A stretch of DNA of 22,440 nt from Thermoplasmata archaeon (GTDB lineage: Archaea > Thermoplasmatota > Thermoplasmata > Lutacidiplasmatales > UBA184), in assembly GCA_022750355.1 (NCBI GenBank), contig JAKIVW010000016.1, positions 1 to 22,440 of the forward strand, in the 5' to 3' direction. The position numbers and the translations under genes are program-made. The stretch's first letter is position 1; every line of letters starts with the position of its first letter. Below the pieces are notes generated by a model. The model made no database searches and was not told the origin of the DNA. It saw nothing but the letters and a program-made list of their open reading frames with translations. Below are positions 1 to 6,017 of this stretch, one piece after another.

Positions 1-550
1 TGACGTCGAGGGTCCCTCCGCCCAGGTCGAAGACGAGGATCTTCTGGTTCTTCCCGCCCTTGTCGAGTCCGTAGGCGAGGCTCGCGGCGGTCGGCTCGTT
101 GATGATGCGGACGACCTCGAGGCCGGCGATGGCGCCCGCGTCCTTCGTCGCCTGGCGTTGATTGTCGTTGAAGTAGGCAGGGACCGTGATGACCGCCTTC
201 TCGACCTTCTCCCCGAGGAACGCTTCCGCGTCCCGCTTGATCTTCTGGAGGAGGTAGGCGGAGAGTTGCTGCGGGGTGTATTTCTTCCCGTAGAGGGTGT
301 AGACGAAGTCCGTGCCCATCTTTCGCTTGAACGCCGTGACGGTGCCTTCGGGGTTGGAGACAGCCTGTCGCCGAGCCGGTTCTCCGACGATGAGCTGACC
401 GTCCTTGGTGAAGGCGACGTAGGAGGGGAATGCCTTCCCGCCTCCGACCGTAGTACCTTCGGCACTCGGGACGATGACCGGGCGTCCGCCCTCGAGGAAT
501 GCGGCGGCTGAGTTGCTGGTTCCGAGGTCGATTCCGATGATTTTTGGCAT
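1..550 (-). CDS. dnaK: Chaperone DnaK (Hsp70), N-terminal part, cut by window edge
   Basis: ATP-dependent cytosolic chaperone that binds and refolds unfolded proteins with DnaJ and GrpE. The minus strand from the ATG at 550 reads 183 codons with no stop up to the left edge, so only the front of the ATPase domain is present. Visible Hsp70 signatures are the phosphate-1 loop GIDLGTSNS near residues 6-14, the AVITVPAYFNDNQRQATKDAG segment split around residues 134-154, INEPTAASLAYG, and the phosphate-2 loop FDLGGGTLDV at about 174-183. No Shine-Dalgarno sequence is visible before the ATG. A TATA box at 628-637 would start the mRNA about 55 bases before the ATG. No grpE or dnaJ lies upstream in the window; they could be beyond the edge. 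The identification is secure. Confidence 0.97.
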   Translation of the reverse strand, partial: MPKIIGIDLGTSNSAAAFLEGGRPVIVPSAEGTTVGGGKAFPSYVAFTKDGQLIVGEPARRQAVSNPEGTVTAFKRKMGTDFVYTLYGKKYTPQQLSAYLLQKIKRDAEAFLGEKVEKAVITVPAYFNDNQRQATKDAGAIAGLEVVRIINEPTAASLAYGLDKGGKNQKILVFDLGGGTLDV

Positions 551-567
551 GATTGAATGGGCGGTGA

Positions 568-587
568 CCTCGACTCGAACGTCGAGG
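568..587 (-). promoter_or_regulatory. Hairpin in the dnaK 5' leader
   Basis: CCTCGAC (568-574) and GTCGAGG (581-587) form a 7-bp perfect stem with a 6-base loop, inside the predicted leader between transcription start (about 605) and the ATG at 550. It could affect translation or mRNA stability. The bases next to the start codon lie outside the stem, so it does not obviously hide the start. Confidence 0.35.
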
Positions 588-601
588 CCAGTTCGCCCCC
601 T

Positions 602-618
602 CTTACGTCATCAGTAAG
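602..618. promoter_or_regulatory. Palindrome CTTAC-N7-GTAAG at the dnaK start site, candidate heat-shock operator
   Basis: The two 5-base arms (602-606 and 614-618) are perfect inverted repeats and straddle the predicted dnaK transcription start, where an archaeal repressor would block RNA polymerase. It resembles, but does not match, the CTAAC-N5-GTTAG palindrome described for the archaeal heat-shock regulator HSR1. The role is inferred from position and symmetry only. Confidence 0.4.
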
Positions 619-627
619 TCAGCACTC

Positions 628-637
628 ATATAAAAAG
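628..637 (-). promoter_or_regulatory. TATA box of dnaK
   Basis: On the minus strand this AT-rich block reads TTTTTATATG, standing out in GC-rich surroundings. Archaeal transcription starts about 25 bases downstream of the TATA centre, which puts the dnaK start near 605-608 and leaves a leader of about 55 bases. Strength and spacing make it a convincing archaeal promoter. Confidence 0.75.
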
Positions 638-641
638 GGTG

Positions 642-891
642 CCTACCCAAAGCGCGGTTTGACTTCGGAGGCCCGTGTTCCGCACGGTCGGCCATTCCGG
701 ATCCGGGCCCCACGTTCAGGCGACTGCAGTGCGGCATTTCCGTGTACCGGACGTTCGGGAGCCTCTACCTCCGTACCTCCTACGATTCGGCCCGTCCCAG
801 CGGGTGCGCGCTTTCCTCGGGATCGAGATCAGGGTAAATTCACGACCGCCCAGCGTCTCGGCAGGTCTCTCCCGATTTATGGACCGGGCCG
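642..891. other. Intergenic stretch without recognisable gene
   Basis: Between the dnaK promoter and the small zinc-finger gene I see no conserved protein, tRNA-like fold, repeat or strong TATA box. Open frames in both directions here have arginine-, proline- and serine-rich translations typical of non-coding GC-rich DNA. Confidence 0.5.
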
Positions 892-1083
892 TCAGCGGAC
901 ATCCGTTTCGGAGAGCAAGGCGCCGGTGGCCCAGGCGTCCGGGTTGACCATGTGCGCCCGAGTCCGCTCGGCGATCATAGAAACCCGAGCTTGCACGCGC
1001 TCCGGATGCGTCGTGAGGACGTGGTCCCTCGCGGCCTCCCGCTCTGGGAAAGGCGAGACATCGCAGAAAGGGCAACGAAACAT
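892..1083 (-). CDS. Small C2H2 zinc-finger protein (63 aa)
   Basis: Starting at the ATG at 1083, the protein begins MFRCPFCDVSPF and has a single C2H2-type finger: Cys4 and Cys7 (C-x2-C), then a helix carrying two histidines (RDHVLTTHPERVQ) about 14 residues later. The rest is a short helical tail with no membrane segment. Such one-finger proteins are common in archaea and are thought to bind nucleic acid or protein, but the role here is unknown. The frame stays open upstream of this ATG, but that extension has non-coding composition and would overlap the divergent HAD gene. There is no clear Shine-Dalgarno sequence; a weak AT-rich patch at 1109-1120 could serve as a promoter for a leaderless transcript. 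The finger motif is the main argument that this is a gene. Confidence 0.55.
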   Translation of the reverse strand: MFRCPFCDVSPFPEREAARDHVLTTHPERVQARVSMIAERTRAHMVNPDAWATGALLSETDVR

Positions 1084-1209
1084 GGCGTCCCAAGGGAGGG
1101 GGCTCGGCCAACTAACGGTTTCGTCCACACGTGGAACCGCGCGAGAGTGAAGCTGATTCGGAGGGTGGGGTTCCGGTGGCTTTTTCCCAAGACGAGAGCG
1201 TGAGGCGTC

Positions 1210-1965
1210 GTGTCCCCCCGTTTCCCTCCCCCTCCTCGGCTGGTCCTGTTCGATATGGATGACACCCTTTTCGACCACTCCCTGACGTGTCGGGCGGCGC
1301 TAGAGGCGGTCCGGTCCGAGGAACCCCGGCTCCGCCGCCGCTCCTTGGACGAACTCTGGACGGAGTACGTCCGGCTCTTGGATATCCAGCCGGCCGAGGT
1401 CTCGGCTTCCCCGACCGACTACGCCCGATTCAGGGCGGAACGATTCCGGAGCTTGGCGAGCCGTTGCGGTTGGACGGTCGACGCGAACCAGGCGAGTGAG
1501 CTCTCGCGACGGTACCGTGAGCTTTACCAACGACTCCGGCGGCCGGTCCCCGGGGCCCCGGAGTTCGTCCGCCGGGTTGCCCGGCGAGTTCGCGTCGGGA
1601 TGGTGACGAACAATGAGAGGCTCGAGCAGGAGGAGAAGCTCCGGTTCCTCGGGCTGGCCGACGTGATCGACCCCCTCGTCGCCTCCGCCCAGGAACAAGT
1701 GGCCAAACCCGATCCGCGCATCTTTGCGATCGCACTGAAGCGAGCCGACGTTCGTCCGAGCGAGGCGGTGATGGTCGGGGATTCGTGGAGGAACGACGTG
1801 CTGGGTGCCCGGTCCGCCGGCGTCCGACCCGTCTGGTTCAACCGATTTGCCTACCCTCGTCCGAGTCGTCACCGAGCGGATGAAATCCGCAATTTCCGCC
1901 CGTTCAGTACATCGGAGCAGACCCTCCATCGAGGAAAACCCGCGGTTCGAGACCGGCGGGCGTAG
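1210..1965 (+). CDS. HAD-superfamily hydrolase (probable phosphatase)
   Basis: Cytosolic phosphatase-type enzyme of unknown substrate, 251 residues starting at GTG. All four HAD motifs are visible: motif I FDMDDTLF with nucleophile Asp15 and acid/base Asp17; motif II MVTNN with Thr133; motif III Lys166 in the VAKPDPRIF segment; motif IV MVGDSWRNDVLGA with Asp191 and Asp196. A helical cap lies between motifs I and II (about residues 25-110), as in subfamily IA, which includes phosphoglycolate-type phosphatases and haloacid dehalogenases. The last 35 residues are not family-like and may be a loose tail. A GAGG lies a few bases before the GTG, and a T-rich patch at 1179-1186 could be a weak TATA box. 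The next gene has its own promoter, so this is probably monocistronic. Confidence 0.85.
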   Translation: MSPRFPPPPRLVLFDMDDTLFDHSLTCRAALEAVRSEEPRLRRRSLDELWTEYVRLLDIQPAEVSASPTDYARFRAERFRSLASRCGWTVDANQASELSRRYRELYQRLRRPVPGAPEFVRRVARRVRVGMVTNNERLEQEEKLRFLGLADVIDPLVASAQEQVAKPDPRIFAIALKRADVRPSEAVMVGDSWRNDVLGARSAGVRPVWFNRFAYPRPSRHRADEIRNFRPFSTSEQTLHRGKPAVRDRRA

Positions 1966-1990
1966 CGTCCTACCTCGCTCCCATCGTTCG

Positions 1991-1999
1991 CATTATAAC
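1991..1999 (+). promoter_or_regulatory. TATA box for the M20 amidohydrolase operon
   Basis: CATTATAAC is an isolated AT-rich block 22-30 bases before the ATG at 2021. With archaeal spacing, transcription would start at or next to that ATG, implying a leaderless mRNA. This supports choosing 2021 as the start even though the frame stays open further upstream. Confidence 0.7.
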
Positions 2000-2020
2000 G
2001 GCGGGACCGTTCCGCGGCCG

Positions 2021-3217
2021 ATGCCCGGTAGTCCCGAACCTTGGACGCCGGCCGCCCGTCGAGCCCTGCCCGCCATGCGCGCCTGGCGAATGGCGTTCCA
2101 CCAGGATCCGGAACTTTCGCTGCATGAGGAGCGGACCCGGGAGAAGGTCGTCGCCGCTCTGAAGGAGCTCAACGTTCCGTACCGGACCTTCGATGACACG
2201 GCGGGCGTGGTCGGTCTCATCGGCGCCGGCCGCCCCGGGCCAGTCGTCGCGCTTCGGGCCGATATGGACGCCCTCCCGATCACGGAGCGAACCGGTCTCG
2301 CCTTCGAGTCCAAACACCCTGGACGCATGCACGCCTGCGGTCACGATGTGCACATGGCATGCCTCCTAGGGGCCGCCGCCATCCTGTCGCGGAGCCCCCG
2401 GCCGCTCGCCGGCCCGGTGAAGCTGATTTTCCAACCCGCCGAGGAGGAGGGAGGGCGAGGCGGCGCTCTGCCCCTCATCGAACGAGGATGCCTCGAGGAC
2501 CCAAAGGTCGACTTCATCGTCGGCCAGCACGTGGAACCCGGAGTTCCTCTCGGTAGCATCGGCTGGAAGGTCGGGTCGTTCATGGCCGCGGCCGACCATT
2601 TCCGGCTGACCGTCCGGGGGCACGGGGGCCACGCCTCCACTCCGCACCAGGGCCCCGATGCGATCGTGGTGGCGAGCGAGATCGTGATCGCCCTACAAAC
2701 GCTCGTCAGTCGGATCCGAGATCCCCTCGACCCGGTAGTCGTCAGTGTCGGTTCGGTACACGGAGGGACGCGCAACAACATCCTCCCCGACGAGGTGGTC
2801 CTGGAGGGGACGGTCCGGACCCTCAATCCGACGACCCGCGAGACGATGGAGGCCGCGCTCCGGCGTCGGGTGCGCGCGGTCGCCGCGAGCGTCGGAGCGC
2901 GGGTCCGGATCGAATACATCCACGGATACCCCGCGGTGATCAACCACCCGGAAGCGACCCGAACGGTCGCCGCCGCTCTCGGGCGGGAATTTGGAAAGCA
3001 GCGGGCCGTCGAGGTGGAATATCCGATCATGGGCGCCGAAGACTTCTCCCAGTATCTTCAGCGAGTACCGGGAACGTTCCTCCGACTCGGCGTCGGGATC
3101 CCCGGGCACTCGACCAGTCTCCACTCGGCCACGTTCGCTCCGGACGAGCGGGCACTGGCGATCGGAGCCGCCACCCTCGCGGCGGCAGCCGAAGGGCTTC
3201 AGGGTGGCGGCCAATGA
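2021..3217 (+). CDS. M20 family metallo-amidohydrolase (hippurate / N-acyl-amino-acid hydrolase type)
   Basis: Cytosolic metal-dependent enzyme that hydrolyses amide bonds of N-acyl amino acids or related conjugates; the exact substrate is not deducible. The 398-residue length fits the M20D group (HipO, IAA-conjugate hydrolases, N-acetyldiaminopimelate deacetylase-like). Metal-site residues are in place: Cys106 and His108 in HACGHD, Glu141/Glu142 in QPAEEEGG, His170 in GQHVEP and His368 near the C-terminus in SLHSA. MGAEDF (about 337-342) is also family-typical. The dimerisation domain spans about residues 185-300, including VRGHGGHAS. The start is set by a TATA box 22-30 bases upstream. Its stop overlaps the ATG of the next gene (ATGA), so the two are co-transcribed and probably translationally coupled. 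Confidence 0.9.
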   Translation: MPGSPEPWTPAARRALPAMRAWRMAFHQDPELSLHEERTREKVVAALKELNVPYRTFDDTAGVVGLIGAGRPGPVVALRADMDALPITERTGLAFESKHPGRMHACGHDVHMACLLGAAAILSRSPRPLAGPVKLIFQPAEEEGGRGGALPLIERGCLEDPKVDFIVGQHVEPGVPLGSIGWKVGSFMAAADHFRLTVRGHGGHASTPHQGPDAIVVASEIVIALQTLVSRIRDPLDPVVVSVGSVHGGTRNNILPDEVVLEGTVRTLNPTTRETMEAALRRRVRAVAASVGARVRIEYIHGYPAVINHPEATRTVAAALGREFGKQRAVEVEYPIMGAEDFSQYLQRVPGTFLRLGVGIPGHSTSLHSATFAPDERALAIGAATLAAAAEGLQGGGQ

Positions 3218-4584
3218 GCCTGGACGATCGCCGTGCGGATTTTCCGGCCCTCCGCGAACGCCCCGATGGGAAATCACCGGTGTACCTCGACTCGGCCTGC
3301 ATGTCGCTCGTGCCGCAGTCGGTGCTCGATGCCATGCAAGAATACTATCGCGATTTCCCCGGATGCGGGGGCCGGAGCCTTCATCGGTTTGCCGAGGAGG
3401 TGGGCCGCCGGTACGAAGCCGCCCGAGCTGGGTTCGCCCGGCGCTTGGGCCGCGCCGACCCGCACTCCGTCGTCTTCCTGCGGAACTCGACCGAGGCGAT
3501 CAACCTGGTCGCCCAGGGTTTGGATTGGAAACGGGGCGAGCGAGTCCTCATCTCCGACCGGGAGCACAATTCGAACCTCGTCGTCTGGCAACGGTTGGCG
3601 ACCGAACGTGGAATCCGAATCGAGATCCTTCCCCTGTCGGATTCGGGAGATTTCGACCGGGACCTCCTCGAAGAACGACTCGCCCGCGGGATCCGACTGG
3701 TCAGTTTGTTCCAGACCTCCAACCTGGACGGGCAGACGCTCCCGGTCCGCGAGATCACCGAGCGCGCCCACGACCGAGGGGCCCTCGTCTTGATCGACGG
3801 CTGCCAGGCCGCACCGCACGAGCCGCAGGAGCTCGACCGCGTGGGGATCGATTTTTACGCGGTATCGGGGCACAAGATGCTCGGACCGACCGGCACGGGA
3901 GTCCTCGCCGCCGCCCCCGGACCACTCGCCACGCTCCGGCCATTACTCCTCGGCGGCGAGACGGTGGAATGGAGCACGCTCACGGACCACGAGCTCCGCC
4001 CTCCTCCGTTTCGGTTCGAGGCCGGGCTTCAGAACTACGCGGGCGTGATCGGGTCCGGCGCCGCCCTCGAGTATCTGGCCGGCCTCGACTCGGCCGAGAT
4101 GCGCGCGCGGGAGATTGCCCTCAATCGTCGCTTCACTGATGCGGTGGCGGGGGAGCCGCGAGTCCGCCTGCTCGGTCCCCGGGATCCCGAGCGACGGCCG
4201 AGCGTGGTGGCCTTCACGTTGGACGGGATCGACCCGAATGACGCGGCGCTGTTCCTCGACGAGGGCCACGACGTGATGGTCCGATCCGGACGACACTGCG
4301 TCCACTCGTGGTACGCGGAACGGGGGATCCCGGGGAACGTTCGCGCCTCGTTCTACCTTTACAGTCGCCCGGCGGACGTGGACGCTCTGATCGCCGGCGT
4401 GCGAGAGCTCCTCGAGCGCATTCCGTTCAGCGGTACATCGGCTGCGACGAAGGCTGCTTCGTCCCCTCGGTCAGGGTCCGGTCCGCGGCGTGTCGCTGGA
4501 TCGAGAGGAGCTGCTGTTCGATCCGCTCGGCCTCGGCATAGAGGGGGACGGGGTCGAGCGGCGTATGCAGGAGGATCCGGTTGA
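3214..4584 (+). CDS. Class V aminotransferase-fold cysteine desulfurase (SufS-like), with C-terminal tail
   Basis: PLP enzyme expected to take sulfur from cysteine for Fe-S clusters or other sulfur transfers. Key residues are visible: His118 in REHNSN, PLP-binding Asp195 in LIDGCQ, Schiff-base Lys221 in SGHKMLG, and a catalytic-loop Cys362 in RSGRHCVHS, equivalent to the SufS RxGHHC loop. The family fold ends at about residue 404. Residues 405-456 are a Ser/Arg/Gly-rich tail encoded antisense to the end of the PAC2 gene (158-bp overlap) and do not look like conserved protein. The ATG overlaps the M20 stop. No SufE/SufU or SufBCD gene lies nearby, so a selenocysteine lyase or generic class V lyase role remains possible. 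Confidence 0.85.
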   Translation: MSLDDRRADFPALRERPDGKSPVYLDSACMSLVPQSVLDAMQEYYRDFPGCGGRSLHRFAEEVGRRYEAARAGFARRLGRADPHSVVFLRNSTEAINLVAQGLDWKRGERVLISDREHNSNLVVWQRLATERGIRIEILPLSDSGDFDRDLLEERLARGIRLVSLFQTSNLDGQTLPVREITERAHDRGALVLIDGCQAAPHEPQELDRVGIDFYAVSGHKMLGPTGTGVLAAAPGPLATLRPLLLGGETVEWSTLTDHELRPPPFRFEAGLQNYAGVIGSGAALEYLAGLDSAEMRAREIALNRRFTDAVAGEPRVRLLGPRDPERRPSVVAFTLDGIDPNDAALFLDEGHDVMVRSGRHCVHSWYAERGIPGNVRASFYLYSRPADVDALIAGVRELLERIPFSGTSAATKAASSPRSGSGPRRVAGSRGAAVRSARPRHRGGRGRAAYAGGSG

Positions 4585-5242
4585 TCGTCTCCAGCACCTT
4601 GGCCGCGGCGCGGGCGTCCGGATAATCCGGTTGCGCCTCGGCGAGGAACGTCAGAACGTCGAACCCGCGGCGTCGGCCCTCGTTGAGCAGGACCCCGGCG
4701 ATCCCGGTGATGACCCCTTCCGCGAACGGGATCGCATTCGGTTCGATATAGAGTTCGCGCGCCTTCCGCGTGCTGGCGACGCCGTAGACCTTGACGTCGT
4801 TGAGGCGGGGGGCGTGGCCCTTCCCTCGCCCCGGGTCCGCCTCGACCACGAGGCCTTCGGGGGAAACGAGGAGCGAGCAGCGTTGTTCCTGGACCCAATC
4901 CATGATCGCGTTCGCGAGCGGATGGATGATGGCGGGGGAGGGGTGGAACTCCGAGACGAAGGCCACGAGCTTGTCCGCACCGCGTCCCGCCCGGTCGGTA
5001 GGTGGTTTTCCGGCATAGATCCGGACCGGGTGCTGCGGGATCCCGTCGCGCACGAGCGAGACGGTGGGGAACGCGGGAGACTCCACGATCCCGATCTGTT
5101 CCATCTCGAGGGTGTCGATGAGGTAGTTCGCGACGATCGAGCTCACGAGTCCCACGGAGGGGAATCCATCGATGACGAGAGCGCCCTCGACGTCGACGCG
5201 TTTGATCTCGTAGATCCGGACCTCGTCCGGGGCCATCCGCAT
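4427..5242 (-). CDS. PAC2-family proteasome-assembly chaperone homologue with C-terminal HbYX motif
   Basis: 271-residue member of the PAC2 (archaeal PbaA/PbaB, COG2047-like) family. Some archaeal members bind the 20S proteasome as assembly factor or ATP-independent activator. The N-terminal signature VIDGFPSVGLVSSIVANYL at about 23-41 is typical, as is the alternating strand/helix pattern through residue 250. The protein ends in Met-Tyr-Arg, a hydrophobic-Tyr-any (HbYX) tail of the type that docks into pockets of the proteasome alpha ring. This supports both the proteasome role and the stop at 4427. Start: ATG at 5242, one base from the stop of the upstream 118-aa gene, so the two form an operon; an in-frame ATG two codons later is also possible. 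Its 3' end overlaps the convergent desulfurase frame. Confidence 0.88.
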   Translation of the reverse strand: MRMAPDEVRIYEIKRVDVEGALVIDGFPSVGLVSSIVANYLIDTLEMEQIGIVESPAFPTVSLVRDGIPQHPVRIYAGKPPTDRAGRGADKLVAFVSEFHPSPAIIHPLANAIMDWVQEQRCSLLVSPEGLVVEADPGRGKGHAPRLNDVKVYGVASTRKARELYIEPNAIPFAEGVITGIAGVLLNEGRRRGFDVLTFLAEAQPDYPDARAAAKVLETINRILLHTPLDPVPLYAEAERIEQQLLSIQRHAADRTLTEGTKQPSSQPMYR

Positions 5243-5243
5243 C

Positions 5244-5600
5244 TTAGAGAGACCTCTCGACGATGTGGCCGATCTCCTTCGACAGGAGGTTGACGATATC
5301 CTCCATCAGGGCGCGGCGGACGTCCGGCGGGAGCGAAGCCAACCCGAGGCGGGCCGTCGCCGCACCGACCCGGACGAGGGCCGCGTACTCGGTGGCCCGG
5401 GCCTCGAGCAATTGGCGCACCGAGTCTTTGAGGTCTTGGGCGAGCTTCGGGTCCTCGTGCAGCACTTTCTCGAGGTGGCGCCGGATCTCTTCCTTGACGA
5501 TGTCGCGCGTGGCTTCTCGGACCAGTTCCTCCGGTCGAAGTAGGTCCCCGGCGCTCTTCAGGAGCATTCCGATCGGGTCGCCGGCAGAGCCGTCGGTCAT
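5244..5600 (-). CDS. Conserved-looking small helical protein of unknown function (118 aa)
   Basis: I do not recognise the family. From the ATG at 5600 the product is 118 residues, charged and almost entirely predictable as amphipathic helix. There is no Cys cluster, signal peptide or membrane segment. Segments such as EELVREATRDIVKEEIRRHL and DLKDSVRQLLEARATEYAAL have heptad-like spacing, suggesting a helical bundle or coiled-coil dimer. The frame is open far upstream, but the part before 5600 has non-coding composition and crosses the tRNA gene. A TATA-like CATATG at 5624-5629 lies about 25 bases before the ATG, fitting a leaderless start. It directly precedes the PAC2 gene (one base between stop and ATG), so a partner role with that protein is plausible but unproven. 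Confidence 0.7.
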   Translation of the reverse strand: MTDGSAGDPIGMLLKSAGDLLRPEELVREATRDIVKEEIRRHLEKVLHEDPKLAQDLKDSVRQLLEARATEYAALVRVGAATARLGLASLPPDVRRALMEDIVNLLSKEIGHIVERSL

Positions 5601-5781
5601 CGAGCCCTGAAGACGGTCGCACGCATATGAGCCTATCCGGAAAGAGGACGTCGAGGTTCGAGCCCTCCTCGGCCCGGGTCCGGCATTGAGCGCACCCACG
5701 CGGGGTGGCCTCTCACGACGAGTCCGGCCGCGCGACGAAGAGAGCCTCAAGGAGAACTCGTGGAGGGGCGCCCGCGGAGAA

Positions 5782-5790
5782 GCATTTATC
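5782..5790 (+). promoter_or_regulatory. TATA box of the tRNA-Ala gene
   Basis: GCATTTATC lies 27-35 bases before the first base of the tRNA (5817), in otherwise GC-rich sequence, with a purine-rich stretch just before it that could serve as a BRE. Position and composition fit an archaeal tRNA promoter with a few bases of 5' leader removed by RNase P. Confidence 0.65.
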
Positions 5791-5816
5791 CCGCGCCGGG
5801 CGTCCGCACCCCCAGT

Positions 5817-5920
5817 GGGCCGGTAGATCAGCGGAAGATCGCTACCTTGGCAAGGTAGAGGTCGCGAGTTCAAAGGGCCCGAGGTACGCCCCTCCGGGCC
5901 GGAAATTCTCGCCCGGTCCA
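5817..5920 (+). tRNA. tRNA-Ala (anticodon GGC), interrupted by a 32-nt T-loop intron
   Basis: All cloverleaf parts can be drawn once the intron is removed. Acceptor GGGCCGG (5817-5823) pairs with CCGGTCC (5913-5919), including the G3-U70 wobble that identifies tRNA-Ala, with discriminator A at 5920. The D stem is GATC/GATC with G18-G19 in the loop. The anticodon stem CTACC/GGTAG closes a 7-base loop TTGGCAA, giving anticodon GGC at 5849-5851. The T stem GCGAG (5864-5868)/CTCGC (5908-5912) closes the loop TTCAAA+T after removal of 5875-5906. The mature length is 72 bases and CCA is not encoded. A naive search with an uninterrupted T-loop would miss this gene. The G3-U70 pair and consistent stems make the assignment strong. 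Confidence 0.93.
5875..5906 (+). other. Noncanonical tRNA intron (position 59/60) in tRNA-Ala
   Basis: The 32-base insert splits the T-loop after position 59. A bulge-helix-bulge can be drawn. The outer helix is the T stem. The 3' bulge is ATT (5905-5907). The central helix is TTCA (5869-5872) with GGAA (5901-5904): three Watson-Crick pairs plus one A-G. The 5' bulge is AAG (5873-5875). The inner hairpin begins GGCCCG (5876-5881) pairing CGGGCC (5895-5900) and closes on a 6-base loop at 5885-5890. Cutting after the second base of each bulge leaves the loop TTCAAAT. Exact junctions are inferred from the BHB rule. Confidence 0.85.
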
Positions 5921-5985
5921 CTCTCCTCAATCCGTGGTCCGGACATCGGCAAGTGTCGAGACGGGGCACCGACACGAACCGAGCC

Positions 5986-5994
5986 GCTTTATAC
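5986..5994 (+). promoter_or_regulatory. TATA box of the mevalonate-entry operon
   Basis: GCTTTATAC lies 24-32 bases before the GTG at 6018, so transcription would begin at or next to that codon. This fixes the regulator start at 6018 rather than at the in-frame ATG further upstream, and suggests a leaderless operon mRNA. Confidence 0.7.
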
Positions 5995-6017
5995 GGACAA
6001 AATCCTCGACCCCGATC

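Noticed and set aside
568..587. T-arm-like GTTCGAG sequence as part of a tRNA upstream of dnaK
   Set aside because: With tRNA spacing the T stem does not pair, and no acceptor or anticodon arm can be built around it.
5842..5858. Reading the first tRNA as tRNA-Gly (GCC)
   Set aside because: The stem CTACC/GGTAG closes a 7-base loop TTGGCAA, so the anticodon is GGC, not GCC. The acceptor carries G3-U70, the alanine identity pair.
5817..5920. tRNA-Ala as a truncated or disrupted pseudogene
   Set aside because: Both halves of the T stem pair perfectly around the insert, the BHB splice sites are in place, and tRNA-Arg shows the same design.
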